A stretch of 56,036 bases of DNA, taken from positions 1 through 56,036 of the forward strand of contig CAKMKJ010000032.1 of the NCBI GenBank assembly GCA_927443345.1, read 5' to 3'. Below, piece by piece: positions 17,435-24,266 of this stretch (position 1 is its first letter; the number at the start of each line of letters is the position of its first letter). Under the pieces are notes generated by a model that worked only from the letters and a program-made list of their open reading frames with translations, searched no databases and was not told where the DNA came from. This DNA is from an uncultured Anaerolineaceae bacterium (GTDB lineage Bacteria; Chloroflexota; Anaerolineae; Anaerolineales; Anaerolineaceae). The position numbers were made by a program, and so were the translations under genes.

Positions 17435-18898
17435 ATGTTTAAAGATCTCGCCTCCATTCAAGAAGCTCGCGAAAAAGTTTCACTGGCTTATGAAGCCTGG
17501 AAAATATGGAGCCATGCCACGCAAGCAGAGGTAGACCGTGTCTGTGAAGCAATGGCAGAGGCAGGAGTTCAATCTGCTGAACGACTCGGAAAAATGGCTC
17601 AAGAAGAAACTGGTTTTGGTATCGCTGAACACAAAAAATTGAAAAATATCGTTGGCTCAAAACTGGTATGGGAGAGTATCCGCAGTCAAAAGACGGTGGG
17701 AGTAATTAACCATGATGCTCAGCGTCGGGTGTATGAAATTGCCTGGCCCATGGGTGTCATCGCAGGTCTTGTACCTTCTACCAACCCAACTTCAACAACG
17801 TTTTTCAAATCTCTCATAGCCCTAAAAGCACGAAATGCAGTCATTTTTTCTCCACACCCAAGTGCAGCGCGCTGCACAAATGAAGCCGCTTATGTGATGG
17901 CTCAAGCCGCCGAAAGAGCTGGCGCTCCTCACGGATTAATCGATTGTATGCAACAGGTATCTTTGCAAGGCACTCAAGAACTCATGACCCACAAGCACAC
18001 GGCTCTAATATTGGCGACTGGCGGCACCCCCATGGTACGCGCTGCCCACTCAACCGGTAAACCGGCTTATGGTGTGGGACCTGGTAATGTACCTGTATAC
18101 GTTGACCGAAGCGCCGATTTAGAAAAAGCAGCTCGATATATTGTTGCTTCAAAATCATTCGATTGTTCAACCATTTGTGCTTCGGAACAATCCGTTATTG
18201 CAGACCGCCCCATCGCAGCCCAACTTGCGGAATTAATGCATGCACAAGGTGCATATTTCTGCTCAGAGAACGAAACCAATGCTCTGCGAAAGTCAGTATT
18301 TCAACCCGATGGCAGTATGAATGTTGCATTGGTGGGCAAACCCGCCCGATATGTGGCTACTTATGCTGGTTTCAGCATCCCCGATTCTGCGCGTGTTTTG
18401 GTAACCCCCTTAATCAAAATCGGACGAGATGAACCTCTTTCTCACGAAAAGCTGACTACGGTTTTAGGTTGGTACGAAGTTGAAGGCTGGGAACGCGGTT
18501 GTGAGGTTTCTATGGCATTGATTGAAACAGGGGGTCGAGGCCACACTCAGATAATCTACGCGCAAGACGAACGTGTTATTCTAGCGTTTGGACTTGAAAA
18601 ACCTGTTTTCAGAATTCTGGTCAACACAATGGGCACTTTAGGTGCAACCGGCTTGACCACTGGCTTAATGCCATCTTTCACGCTCGGTTCTGGTGGTGTT
18701 GGCGGTGCAATCACTGGCGACAACATAACAGCCTCCCATTTAATTAATATAAAACGGTTGGCGTATGAACTAAAAGAACCACCATCTGACGTCCTGGCCC
18801 CTGCAAATCTGCCTGATGTTCCTCGCACGGAAGAGCTTGAAAAATCGATTCTGGAAGTTACACGTGAAATTCTTGAAGGTAAGAATAACCATTTTTAA
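17435..18898 (+). CDS. CoA-acylating aldehyde dehydrogenase, BMC core enzyme (PduP/EutE-like)
   Basis: 487 residues, oxidises an aldehyde to acyl-CoA with NAD+. Nearest in style to PduP/EutE and the N-terminal half of AdhE: GLVPSTNPTSTTFFKSLIALKA segment (about 111-132; split here as GLVPSTNPTS and TTFFKSLIALKA), and catalytic Cys248 in STICASEQ. The last ~18 residues (EELEKSILEVTREILEGK) form a predicted amphipathic helix after a Pro-rich linker (LAPANLPDVPRTE), the hallmark of a C-terminal encapsulation peptide. It is the only aldehyde-processing oxidoreductase in the operon; no PduL-type phosphotransacylase or alcohol dehydrogenase is present. Substrate inferred: the aldehyde released by the class II aldolase. 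Confidence 0.92.
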   Translation: MFKDLASIQEAREKVSLAYEAWKIWSHATQAEVDRVCEAMAEAGVQSAERLGKMAQEETGFGIAEHKKLKNIVGSKLVWESIRSQKTVGVINHDAQRRVYEIAWPMGVIAGLVPSTNPTSTTFFKSLIALKARNAVIFSPHPSAARCTNEAAYVMAQAAERAGAPHGLIDCMQQVSLQGTQELMTHKHTALILATGGTPMVRAAHSTGKPAYGVGPGNVPVYVDRSADLEKAARYIVASKSFDCSTICASEQSVIADRPIAAQLAELMHAQGAYFCSENETNALRKSVFQPDGSMNVALVGKPARYVATYAGFSIPDSARVLVTPLIKIGRDEPLSHEKLTTVLGWYEVEGWERGCEVSMALIETGGRGHTQIIYAQDERVILAFGLEKPVFRILVNTMGTLGATGLTTGLMPSFTLGSGGVGGAITGDNITASHLINIKRLAYELKEPPSDVLAPANLPDVPRTEELEKSILEVTREILEGKNNHF

Positions 18899-18967
18899 TA
18901 ATGGTAGTTATTTATTCATGTACCTTAAATAATTAAATTTTCTGAAGGAAAAGGAAGGAAGTAAAAA

Positions 18968-19282
18968 ATGGATACATCACAAATCGCTTTAGGAATGGTT
19001 GAAACACGAGGATTAGTAGGTGCAATTGAAGCTGCCGACGCAATGGTAAAAGCTGCCAACGTGGAATTGATCGGTTCTGAATATATTGGCGGTGGTTTTG
19101 TTACAGTAATGGTCCGTGGTGATGTCGGCGCTGTTAAAGCCGCAACTGACGCAGGCGCTGCTGCCGCAAAACGTGTCGGTGAATTAGCTTCGGTTCATGT
19201 CATCCCCCGACCGCATGTTGATATCGATATGATTCTCCCTAAACGAAGTAAAGGCAGTTTTGCCGGACGTAGCGAAAAGTAG
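18968..19282 (+). CDS. BMC-H hexameric shell protein (PduA/EutM-like)
   Basis: 104 residues, single BMC domain forming the hexagonal shell tiles. Opening [20 protein letters not shown] and the [19 protein letters not shown] strand-helix are textbook. The pore loop reads GGG (41-43) where PduA has GSG. The C-terminal tail after residue 82 ([21 protein letters not shown]; basic, last 20 or so residues) is longer than the minimal domain. Purine-rich GGAAGGAAG precedes the ATG. It is the sole BMC-H gene here, so it probably makes most of the shell. Confidence 0.96.
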   Translation: MDTSQIALGMVETRGLVGAIEAADAMVKAANVELIGSEYIGGGFVTVMVRGDVGAVKAATDAGAAAAKRVGELASVHVIPRPHVDIDMILPKRSKGSFAGRSEK

Positions 19283-19287
19283 ACAAG

Positions 19288-19914
19288 ATGGCTGAGACCC
19301 TTTCTTTAAGATGCTATTGCCTCATTGACCGAATGCAGGCTCAATATGCTGCCTTCATTGGTTCAGTCACACAAGGTGACCTGCCAACTGAAGGCATGTC
19401 TGCCCTCTATGTTGAAATGGCTCCTGGCAATGAGGTTTTTCGCGTGGTTGATATTGCTCTAAAAGCAACTGAAGCTCACCCAGGTGCTCAAATTGTAGAA
19501 CGCGAATATGGCATGTTTGAAGTCCATTCAAAAAACCAGTCGGATGTTTTGGAAGCTGGAGATGTAGTACTCAATCGCCTGGGATTAACCGTCAATGATC
19601 GCATTCGTCCGCAAGTGGTTTCAACCCAAGTAATTACTCGGGTAGATCCGTACCAGGCTCAACTCATCAACAGGTTTCGCCGAGGGAGTATGCTCGTGCC
19701 TGGACAAACCATGCTCGTCTTGGAGTGTTCACCGGCTGCATATATTAATTATGCAGTAAATGAAGCCGAGAAAAAAGCCAGTATCAACTTAATTCATGTT
19801 TCTTCTGTCGGAAGATTCGGTCGCATGTGGCTTGCGGGCAGTGAAGCTGAAATTGTTACTGCTCGAGACGCCGCCATTCGCGCCCTTGAAAGCCTTGAAG
19901 GAATTGCGGCTTAA
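19288..19914 (+). CDS. BMC-T trimeric shell protein
   Basis: 208 residues with two tandem BMC-like domains (about 35-105 and 130-205), forming a pseudohexameric trimer. Domain 1 is recognised by MSALYVEMAPGNEVFRVVD and DIALKATEAHPGAQIVE; domain 2 by MLVLECSPAAYINYAVNEA and GSEAEIVTARDAAIRALESL. The first ~30 residues and the inter-domain stretch (RIRPQVVSTQVITRVDPYQA) are not typical PduT. No Cys pattern for an iron-sulfur cluster is visible, so it probably serves as a metabolite pore and not an electron conduit. Starts 5 bases after BMC-H. Confidence 0.88.
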   Translation: MAETLSLRCYCLIDRMQAQYAAFIGSVTQGDLPTEGMSALYVEMAPGNEVFRVVDIALKATEAHPGAQIVEREYGMFEVHSKNQSDVLEAGDVVLNRLGLTVNDRIRPQVVSTQVITRVDPYQAQLINRFRRGSMLVPGQTMLVLECSPAAYINYAVNEAEKKASINLIHVSSVGRFGRMWLAGSEAEIVTARDAAIRALESLEGIAA

Positions 19915-19929
19915 CACAGACTCATTAAC

Positions 19930-19945
19930 AAGGAGGTGACTCATC
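19930..19945 (+). promoter_or_regulatory. SD sequence followed by an ATC start
   Basis: AAGGAGGTGA (19930-19939) is almost fully complementary to the 16S rRNA 3' end and lies 6 bases (from AGGAGG) before ATC at 19943. The frame is closed just upstream by TGA (19937-19939). No ATG, GTG or TTG is available in frame until ATG 20000, 57 bases later and inside the conserved module. The ATC aligns exactly with the initiator Met of the aldolase. Confidence 0.7.
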
Positions 19946-20464
19946 GCAAAAACATTTTACACTGAGCATGATATTGAAGATCTGGTAAAACGTGGAACCA
20001 TGTCTCTAACATTGAGCGATAACGTTGTAGTTACCGATCTTGCATACGAAAAAGCACATCAATTGGGGATGAGTTTGGTTAGTCCTAAAACCATTCAACC
20101 ACCAGCCGCGCCAATACGTCCTTATATCTCTAAAGAACAAAAGAATGAGTCGATTGAACTAAAAATAGCGCAAGCTCCATCTTTCATTAATTTTGAAAAT
20201 AATATTTCTTTTAATAAACGAGAGCTTGTTTCAAACACAAGTGACCCTATAAAAGCTATGGGCCTCACCGCAATGGCTGTAACCCAGAATGATACTGAGA
20301 ACACAACAGCCGGGTATCCAAAGCCCACAAATGCCACCAGGATTGATTCAACTGATTTGCGTCACCGTGTTCATGAAGAAGTTCAGTTGCGATTTGGAAA
20401 AGTAGATCCAGCTCTTCTCGAAAAGACAATACAACGTGTTTTCACCAGACTTGGAATTGAGTAA
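19943..20464 (+). CDS. Small BMC-associated protein, EutQ-N-like module
   Basis: 173 residues if it starts at ATC 19943; from ATG 20000 it would be 154 and would lose the first strand of the module. Residues 1-62 match the N-terminus of the class II aldolase without a gap (32 of 62 identical: AK--YT--DIE, G--SL-LS, TD-AYEKA--LG, QPP-APIRPY). The middle (63-125) is low-complexity and Ser/Thr/Asn-rich. The last ~38 residues (LRHRVHEEVQLRF; PALLEKTIQRVFTRLG) form a predicted helix pair. From memory, both ends resemble the N-terminal half of EutQ, without its cupin domain. It lies between BMC-T and two BMC-P genes. Likely an adaptor or scaffold between cargo and shell; not an enzyme by any motif I can see. 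Confidence 0.75.
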   Translation: MAKTFYTEHDIEDLVKRGTMSLTLSDNVVVTDLAYEKAHQLGMSLVSPKTIQPPAAPIRPYISKEQKNESIELKIAQAPSFINFENNISFNKRELVSNTSDPIKAMGLTAMAVTQNDTENTTAGYPKPTNATRIDSTDLRHRVHEEVQLRFGKVDPALLEKTIQRVFTRLGIE

Positions 20465-20467
20465 TAA

Positions 20468-20788
20468 ATGCTTCTCGGTAAAGTTACAGGAAACGCCATC
20501 TGCAGCATGAAATACCCCGGCATGGAAGGGTTCAAATTACTTCTTGTTCAACCACTCAACAAGAGTCTTGAACCCATTGGCACTCTTCAGGTCGCTGTTG
20601 ATACGACCCAAGCCGGAGAAGGTGACATTTGTGTAATGGTTCGCAGCCGAGAAGCCTGTTTGGCCCTCAATGAACCAATTGAAATACCAATTGATCTGGC
20701 TTTAGTTTCCATCGTCGACCAACACACTCTAAAGCCTGATACTGACTTTGACTTTGTTATGAAGACTGGCTGGAATTCATTCAGTTGA
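20468..20788 (+). CDS. BMC-P vertex protein 2
   Basis: 106 residues, EutN/CcmL fold: MLLGKVTGNAICSMK opening, KLLLVQPLNK strand, AVDTTQAGEGDICVMV turn and LALVSIVDQ final strand, then a tail of about 20 residues longer than in the other two paralogues (TLKPDTDFDFVMKTGWNSFS). Begins 3 bases after the small EutQ-N-like gene, so translation is probably coupled. Its divergence from the neighbouring copies suggests different partners or vertex positions. Confidence 0.92.
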   Translation: MLLGKVTGNAICSMKYPGMEGFKLLLVQPLNKSLEPIGTLQVAVDTTQAGEGDICVMVRSREACLALNEPIEIPIDLALVSIVDQHTLKPDTDFDFVMKTGWNSFS

Positions 20789-20798
20789 TCGGAAGTAA

Positions 20799-21080
20799 AT
20801 GATAATCGCAAAAGTAATCGGTACTATTGTTACAACCATAGGGCACGTCCACTTCAAAAACCGTCGAATCCTGATTGTTCAACCTCTCGGAGACGACGAT
20901 GGAACCTATGATGAAGATTTTATAACGCTGGACAATACACAGGCTGGTATTGGTGATACAGTTCTTGTCCTTCGTGAAGGGTCTGGCGCAAGACAAGTGT
21001 TAAATAATCCACAAAGCTGTATCGCCTCGGTAATTGTCGGAATTGTAGACTCAGTTTATATTGCACCAAAATCTGCATGA
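20799..21080 (+). CDS. BMC-P vertex protein 3
   Basis: 93 residues, EutN/CcmL fold: MIIAKVIGTIVTTIGH opening, RRILIVQPLGDDDG strand and acidic loop, LDNTQAGIGDTVLVLREGSG turn region and ASVIVGIVDSV final strand. More similar in plan to BMC-P 1 than to BMC-P 2. Starts 10 bases after BMC-P 2 with GGAAG upstream. Three vertex genes for one BMC-H and one BMC-T is more than the minimum of one. Confidence 0.93.
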   Translation: MIIAKVIGTIVTTIGHVHFKNRRILIVQPLGDDDGTYDEDFITLDNTQAGIGDTVLVLREGSGARQVLNNPQSCIASVIVGIVDSVYIAPKSA

Positions 21081-21156
21081 TGTAATTGAAAGTATATACC
21101 CAGGCATTGGTTAAACATTTTTTGAAATAATTAAAAGCAAATTTGGAGTAATTCAA

Positions 21157-22107
21157 ATGCCCAACTCATCCCAAACAGAAGTGCCTTCCAACTGGAAGGA
21201 AAATGCCTCACGAATTGCGAATCGCATCCGGCTTCGTGTTCTTGAACATGTGCTTACAAACAATGGCGGATATATGAGTCAGGCCTGTTCATCAGCAGAG
21301 CTCTTTGCTGCTCTCTATACTCGCATTGTAAATTTAGCCCCTTCTGAAGCCCCTATGATTCCAGCACCATTCAAAGGTGTACCCGCAAGCAATAATTCTC
21401 TATATACTACGGGTGGAATTTACAATGGTCCGCAGGCTGCCCATTTAGATCGATTTATATTCTCGCCGGCCCATTATGCGCTTGTGCTTTACGCTACCCT
21501 TATTGAGGTTGGGCGAATGTCTCCTGAAGGGCTCAAACAGTTCAATCAAGATGGAAGTTCAGTAGAAATGATCGGTGCAGAACATTCACCTGGCTGTGAA
21601 GTAACTAATGGATCACTGGGTCAATCAATTTCTCAGGCAGTAGGCATTGCATTAGGCCGCCGACTAAAAGCTGAAACTGGGCGTGTTGTCGTGATGATGT
21701 CGGATGGAGAATTTAACGAAGGTCAAACCTGGGAGGCAATTGCTTCCATGAGTCATTACAAGTTAGACAGCATGTTAGTCTATGTCGATGTCAACGGGCA
21801 GTGTGTAGATGGTAAATTGAATGAAACCATGAATGTTGAACCTCTACAATCTCGCCTGGAGGCATTTGGAGCGCGCGTTTTTAGTGTAAATGCGCATGAT
21901 CTGGAGGCACTTGCTGCACCAGCGGAATTAGCTCCTGATGGACGCCCAATCTTCGTTTTGAGCTACTCCAACCCGACACAGGGTTTACCCCTTTTACAAA
22001 ATCGCGCCCCTAAATTACATTATCTGCGTTTCAAAGACGAAGCTGAACGCGAATCCTATCTTACTGTTTATCAATCCATGCTGGCAAATATGCCGGCTGC
22101 TGAATAA
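21157..22107 (+). CDS. Transketolase N-terminal subunit
   Basis: 316 residues, the thiamine-diphosphate pyrophosphate-binding half of a two-subunit transketolase. The metal/ThDP motif is MSDGEFNEGQTWEA followed by VDVNGQ about 30 residues later; family contacts H-S/P-G (GAEHSPGCEVTNGSLGQ) are present. Single-chain transketolases are about 620-670 residues; here the chain ends before the pyrimidine domain, which is the next gene (11-base gap). GGAG stands 8 bases before ATG. Placed directly after the shell genes and before the RuBisCO-like gene, so its donor or acceptor is probably an intermediate of the same pathway. Split transketolases are also known in D-apulose-phosphate breakdown. Confidence 0.92.
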   Translation: MPNSSQTEVPSNWKENASRIANRIRLRVLEHVLTNNGGYMSQACSSAELFAALYTRIVNLAPSEAPMIPAPFKGVPASNNSLYTTGGIYNGPQAAHLDRFIFSPAHYALVLYATLIEVGRMSPEGLKQFNQDGSSVEMIGAEHSPGCEVTNGSLGQSISQAVGIALGRRLKAETGRVVVMMSDGEFNEGQTWEAIASMSHYKLDSMLVYVDVNGQCVDGKLNETMNVEPLQSRLEAFGARVFSVNAHDLEALAAPAELAPDGRPIFVLSYSNPTQGLPLLQNRAPKLHYLRFKDEAERESYLTVYQSMLANMPAAE

Positions 22108-22118
22108 GGCAGAATAAA

Positions 22119-23126
22119 ATGGAAATATTATCCAAAGTTCATGCTACGAATTTGGTCAAATGGGCCAAAGATAAACCCCAAGTGTTGGTGCTCTCTGCAG
22201 ATCTTACCAGTTCTACTGAAGTGGATGACTTCCAAAAAGCTTATCCGGATCGCTTTTTTTCTTTCGGATTAGCCGAAGCCAACATGATGAGTGCGGCAGG
22301 CGGATTGGCACGTGAAGGATTTCTCCCTTTTATTCACACATTCGCGGTTTTCATTTATCGCCGAGCTTTCGACCAGTTGATCGATTCGGTTGCTTATCCA
22401 AACCTGCCCGTACGCATGGTTGGATTTTTACCCGGTATCGTTACACCAGGTGGAATTACTCACCAAGCGATAGAAGATGTAGCCCTGCTGCGCTCCGTGC
22501 CAAACATGACTATTGTTGAAGTGGCGGATGCAACTGAAATTGAAAGTATCCTGACAGGCACAGAGAATATTCGAGGCCCTATTTACTACAGGATGCTCCG
22601 CGGTGAAGTTTCGCGCTTGTTCGCAAAAGACGAACCCTTCAAACTCAACACTGCTCGCATACTCAGCACGGGCAATGATATAACCCTGCTATCGTCCGGG
22701 ATTTGTACTGAAGAAGCCATGCGAGCCACAACCATACTAAAACAAAGAGGTGTTGCAATTCAACACTTACATATTTCTACCCATAAACCGTTTGACGATC
22801 CTTCGGTTATCCAAGCCTGCTCAGAAGCACGGTTGGGAGTAATCACAATGGAAAACCATACCATCATCGGTGGACTTGGATCAGCAACAGCCGAATTAAT
22901 CGCCACGAATGGGTTGGGTAAATCGCTGCAACGCATTGGTTTGAAAGATACATTTGCTCACGGAGCAAGCAAACCATACCTCATGCGCGAATACGAAATG
23001 GATGCATTAGCGCTGGTTCAAACAGTTGAAAAAATGGTCGGCCACGACCTGGACATCAACGAAATTGACTTGCAATCTGTGCGACTTCAAGCTGTGCATA
23101 GCGCAGCTAAAGCGGAGGCGCTGTAA
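22119..23126 (+). CDS. Transketolase C-terminal subunit
   Basis: 335 residues, pyrimidine-binding and C-terminal domains of the same two-subunit transketolase. The catalytic Glu region is FFSFGLAEANMMSAAGGLAREG (about residues 46-66; contact Glu in GLAEAN), with HTFAVFIYRRAFDQLI after it and a C-terminal Rossmann-like domain (ITLLSSGICTEEAM; GVITMENHTIIGGLGS). The split families include DXS-like and transketolase-like proteins; the order N then C and the lengths fit transketolase. Overlaps the next gene by one base (TAATG), which implies tight co-expression with the RuBisCO-like protein. Confidence 0.92.
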   Translation: MEILSKVHATNLVKWAKDKPQVLVLSADLTSSTEVDDFQKAYPDRFFSFGLAEANMMSAAGGLAREGFLPFIHTFAVFIYRRAFDQLIDSVAYPNLPVRMVGFLPGIVTPGGITHQAIEDVALLRSVPNMTIVEVADATEIESILTGTENIRGPIYYRMLRGEVSRLFAKDEPFKLNTARILSTGNDITLLSSGICTEEAMRATTILKQRGVAIQHLHISTHKPFDDPSVIQACSEARLGVITMENHTIIGGLGSATAELIATNGLGKSLQRIGLKDTFAHGASKPYLMREYEMDALALVQTVEKMVGHDLDINEIDLQSVRLQAVHSAAKAEAL

Positions 23127-24265
23127 TGCATCTAGTTACCCCTCCATTAAGCGGCGAACGGTTTCAGGTAATCTACCGAATAAACGGTAGTTATGATGAG
23201 GCTATGGCTAAAGCCCAAGACGCTTGTATCGAACAAACCGTCGAGTTCCCTGCCGACCTCTTACCAGCGGGTGATATACCGAACCATATCATTGGACGGA
23301 TCGAAGGGGTTAACAAAAGTTTTAATGATTTCAACGATATAACCATTTCTTATCCGGTGGAAGATGCCGGCGGTGATCTTGTGCAACTGTTGAATGTCAT
23401 ATTTGGAAACACAAGTATTAAACCGGGTATTCGAGTTGAAAAATTGATTTTGCCAACTGCTATTCTGAGCAAATTTCAAGGACCGAGATTTGGAAGAAAC
23501 GGTTTGAGAAGTTTATTAAAAGCACCCGCGCGACCGATGCTCTGTTCAGCCATCAAGCCCATGGGGTTAACAAGCGAGCAGTTTGCTGACCAGGCATTTC
23601 AATTCGCATCTGGTGGAATTGACATCATCAAAGATGACCATGGATTGGCTGACCAACCCTTCTCGCCTTTCAGAGAGCGTGTGGCACGATGCGCAGAGGC
23701 CGTGCAACGCGCAAATGCCAAGAGCGGGTCTCACAGTATCTATATGCCAAGTTTGGGGTCGCGTGCAGATCAAATAATCGAAAAAGCCTATTATGCCAAG
23801 AGCGTTGGTGCCGGTGGTTTTCTTGTGCCGCCAGGATTAGTGGGTTTTGACATCATGAGAGTGTTGGCTGATGATAACTCACTTGCATTACCAATTATGA
23901 TGCATCCTTCGATGATTGGCAGTTTTGTCACTTGCCCAACCACTGGTTTTTCTCATTACACCCTTTTCGGGCAGCTTACTCGCCTGGCAGGAGCAGACGC
24001 CACGATATATCCCAACTGGGGAGGACGTTTTGCATTTAGTCGTGAGGAGTGCATTTCTATAGCTGCTGGCAGCCAGGAAGACCTGGGACATATCAAACCG
24101 ATCTTCCCTACACCTGGTGGTGGTATGACAATTGATCGGATCCCGGAAATGCTGGATGTGTACGGTAAAGACCTAATTTTTCTCATGGGCGGAGGGTTGC
24201 ACCGCATCAAACCCACCCTGGTTGAATCAAGCGCCTATTTCAGAAATCTTGTGGAGAATATGTAA
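23126..24265 (+). CDS. RuBisCO-like protein (form IV), not a carboxylase
   Basis: 379 residues with the RuBisCO large-subunit fold: small N-terminal domain (to about 130) and TIM barrel. Mapping by eye onto RuBisCO: Lys144 (=K175) and carbamylation Lys169 (=K201) with Asp171 (=D203) are kept; K177 is Met146, E204 is His172 (IKDDHG), the loop-6 region reads NWGGRFAFS instead of GTVVGK, and the S379 site is PTPGGG. The Mg2+/enolisation core thus survives while carboxylase residues are lost. Form IV members act as MTRu-1-P 1,3-isomerase (R. rubrum), enolase (YkrW/MtnW) or 3-oxo-isoapionate-4-phosphate decarboxylase (OiaX). Next to mtnK/mtnA homologues the isomerase role is favoured; to an extent the split transketolase also recalls apiose loci. 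Confidence 0.92.
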   Translation: MHLVTPPLSGERFQVIYRINGSYDEAMAKAQDACIEQTVEFPADLLPAGDIPNHIIGRIEGVNKSFNDFNDITISYPVEDAGGDLVQLLNVIFGNTSIKPGIRVEKLILPTAILSKFQGPRFGRNGLRSLLKAPARPMLCSAIKPMGLTSEQFADQAFQFASGGIDIIKDDHGLADQPFSPFRERVARCAEAVQRANAKSGSHSIYMPSLGSRADQIIEKAYYAKSVGAGGFLVPPGLVGFDIMRVLADDNSLALPIMMHPSMIGSFVTCPTTGFSHYTLFGQLTRLAGADATIYPNWGGRFAFSREECISIAAGSQEDLGHIKPIFPTPGGGMTIDRIPEMLDVYGKDLIFLMGGGLHRIKPTLVESSAYFRNLVENM

Positions 24266-24266
24266 A

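Noticed and set aside
20000-20464. Small BMC protein starting at ATG 20000
   Set aside because: This would cut the first 19 residues of a module conserved with the aldolase and leave the strong SD at 19930 unused. Kept only as the fallback start.
23126-24265. True RuBisCO, hence carboxysome-like CO2 fixation
   Set aside because: K177, E204, loop-6 Lys and the S379 site are replaced; no small subunit, carbonic anhydrase or phosphoribulokinase is present, and the operon has an acylating aldehyde dehydrogenase.
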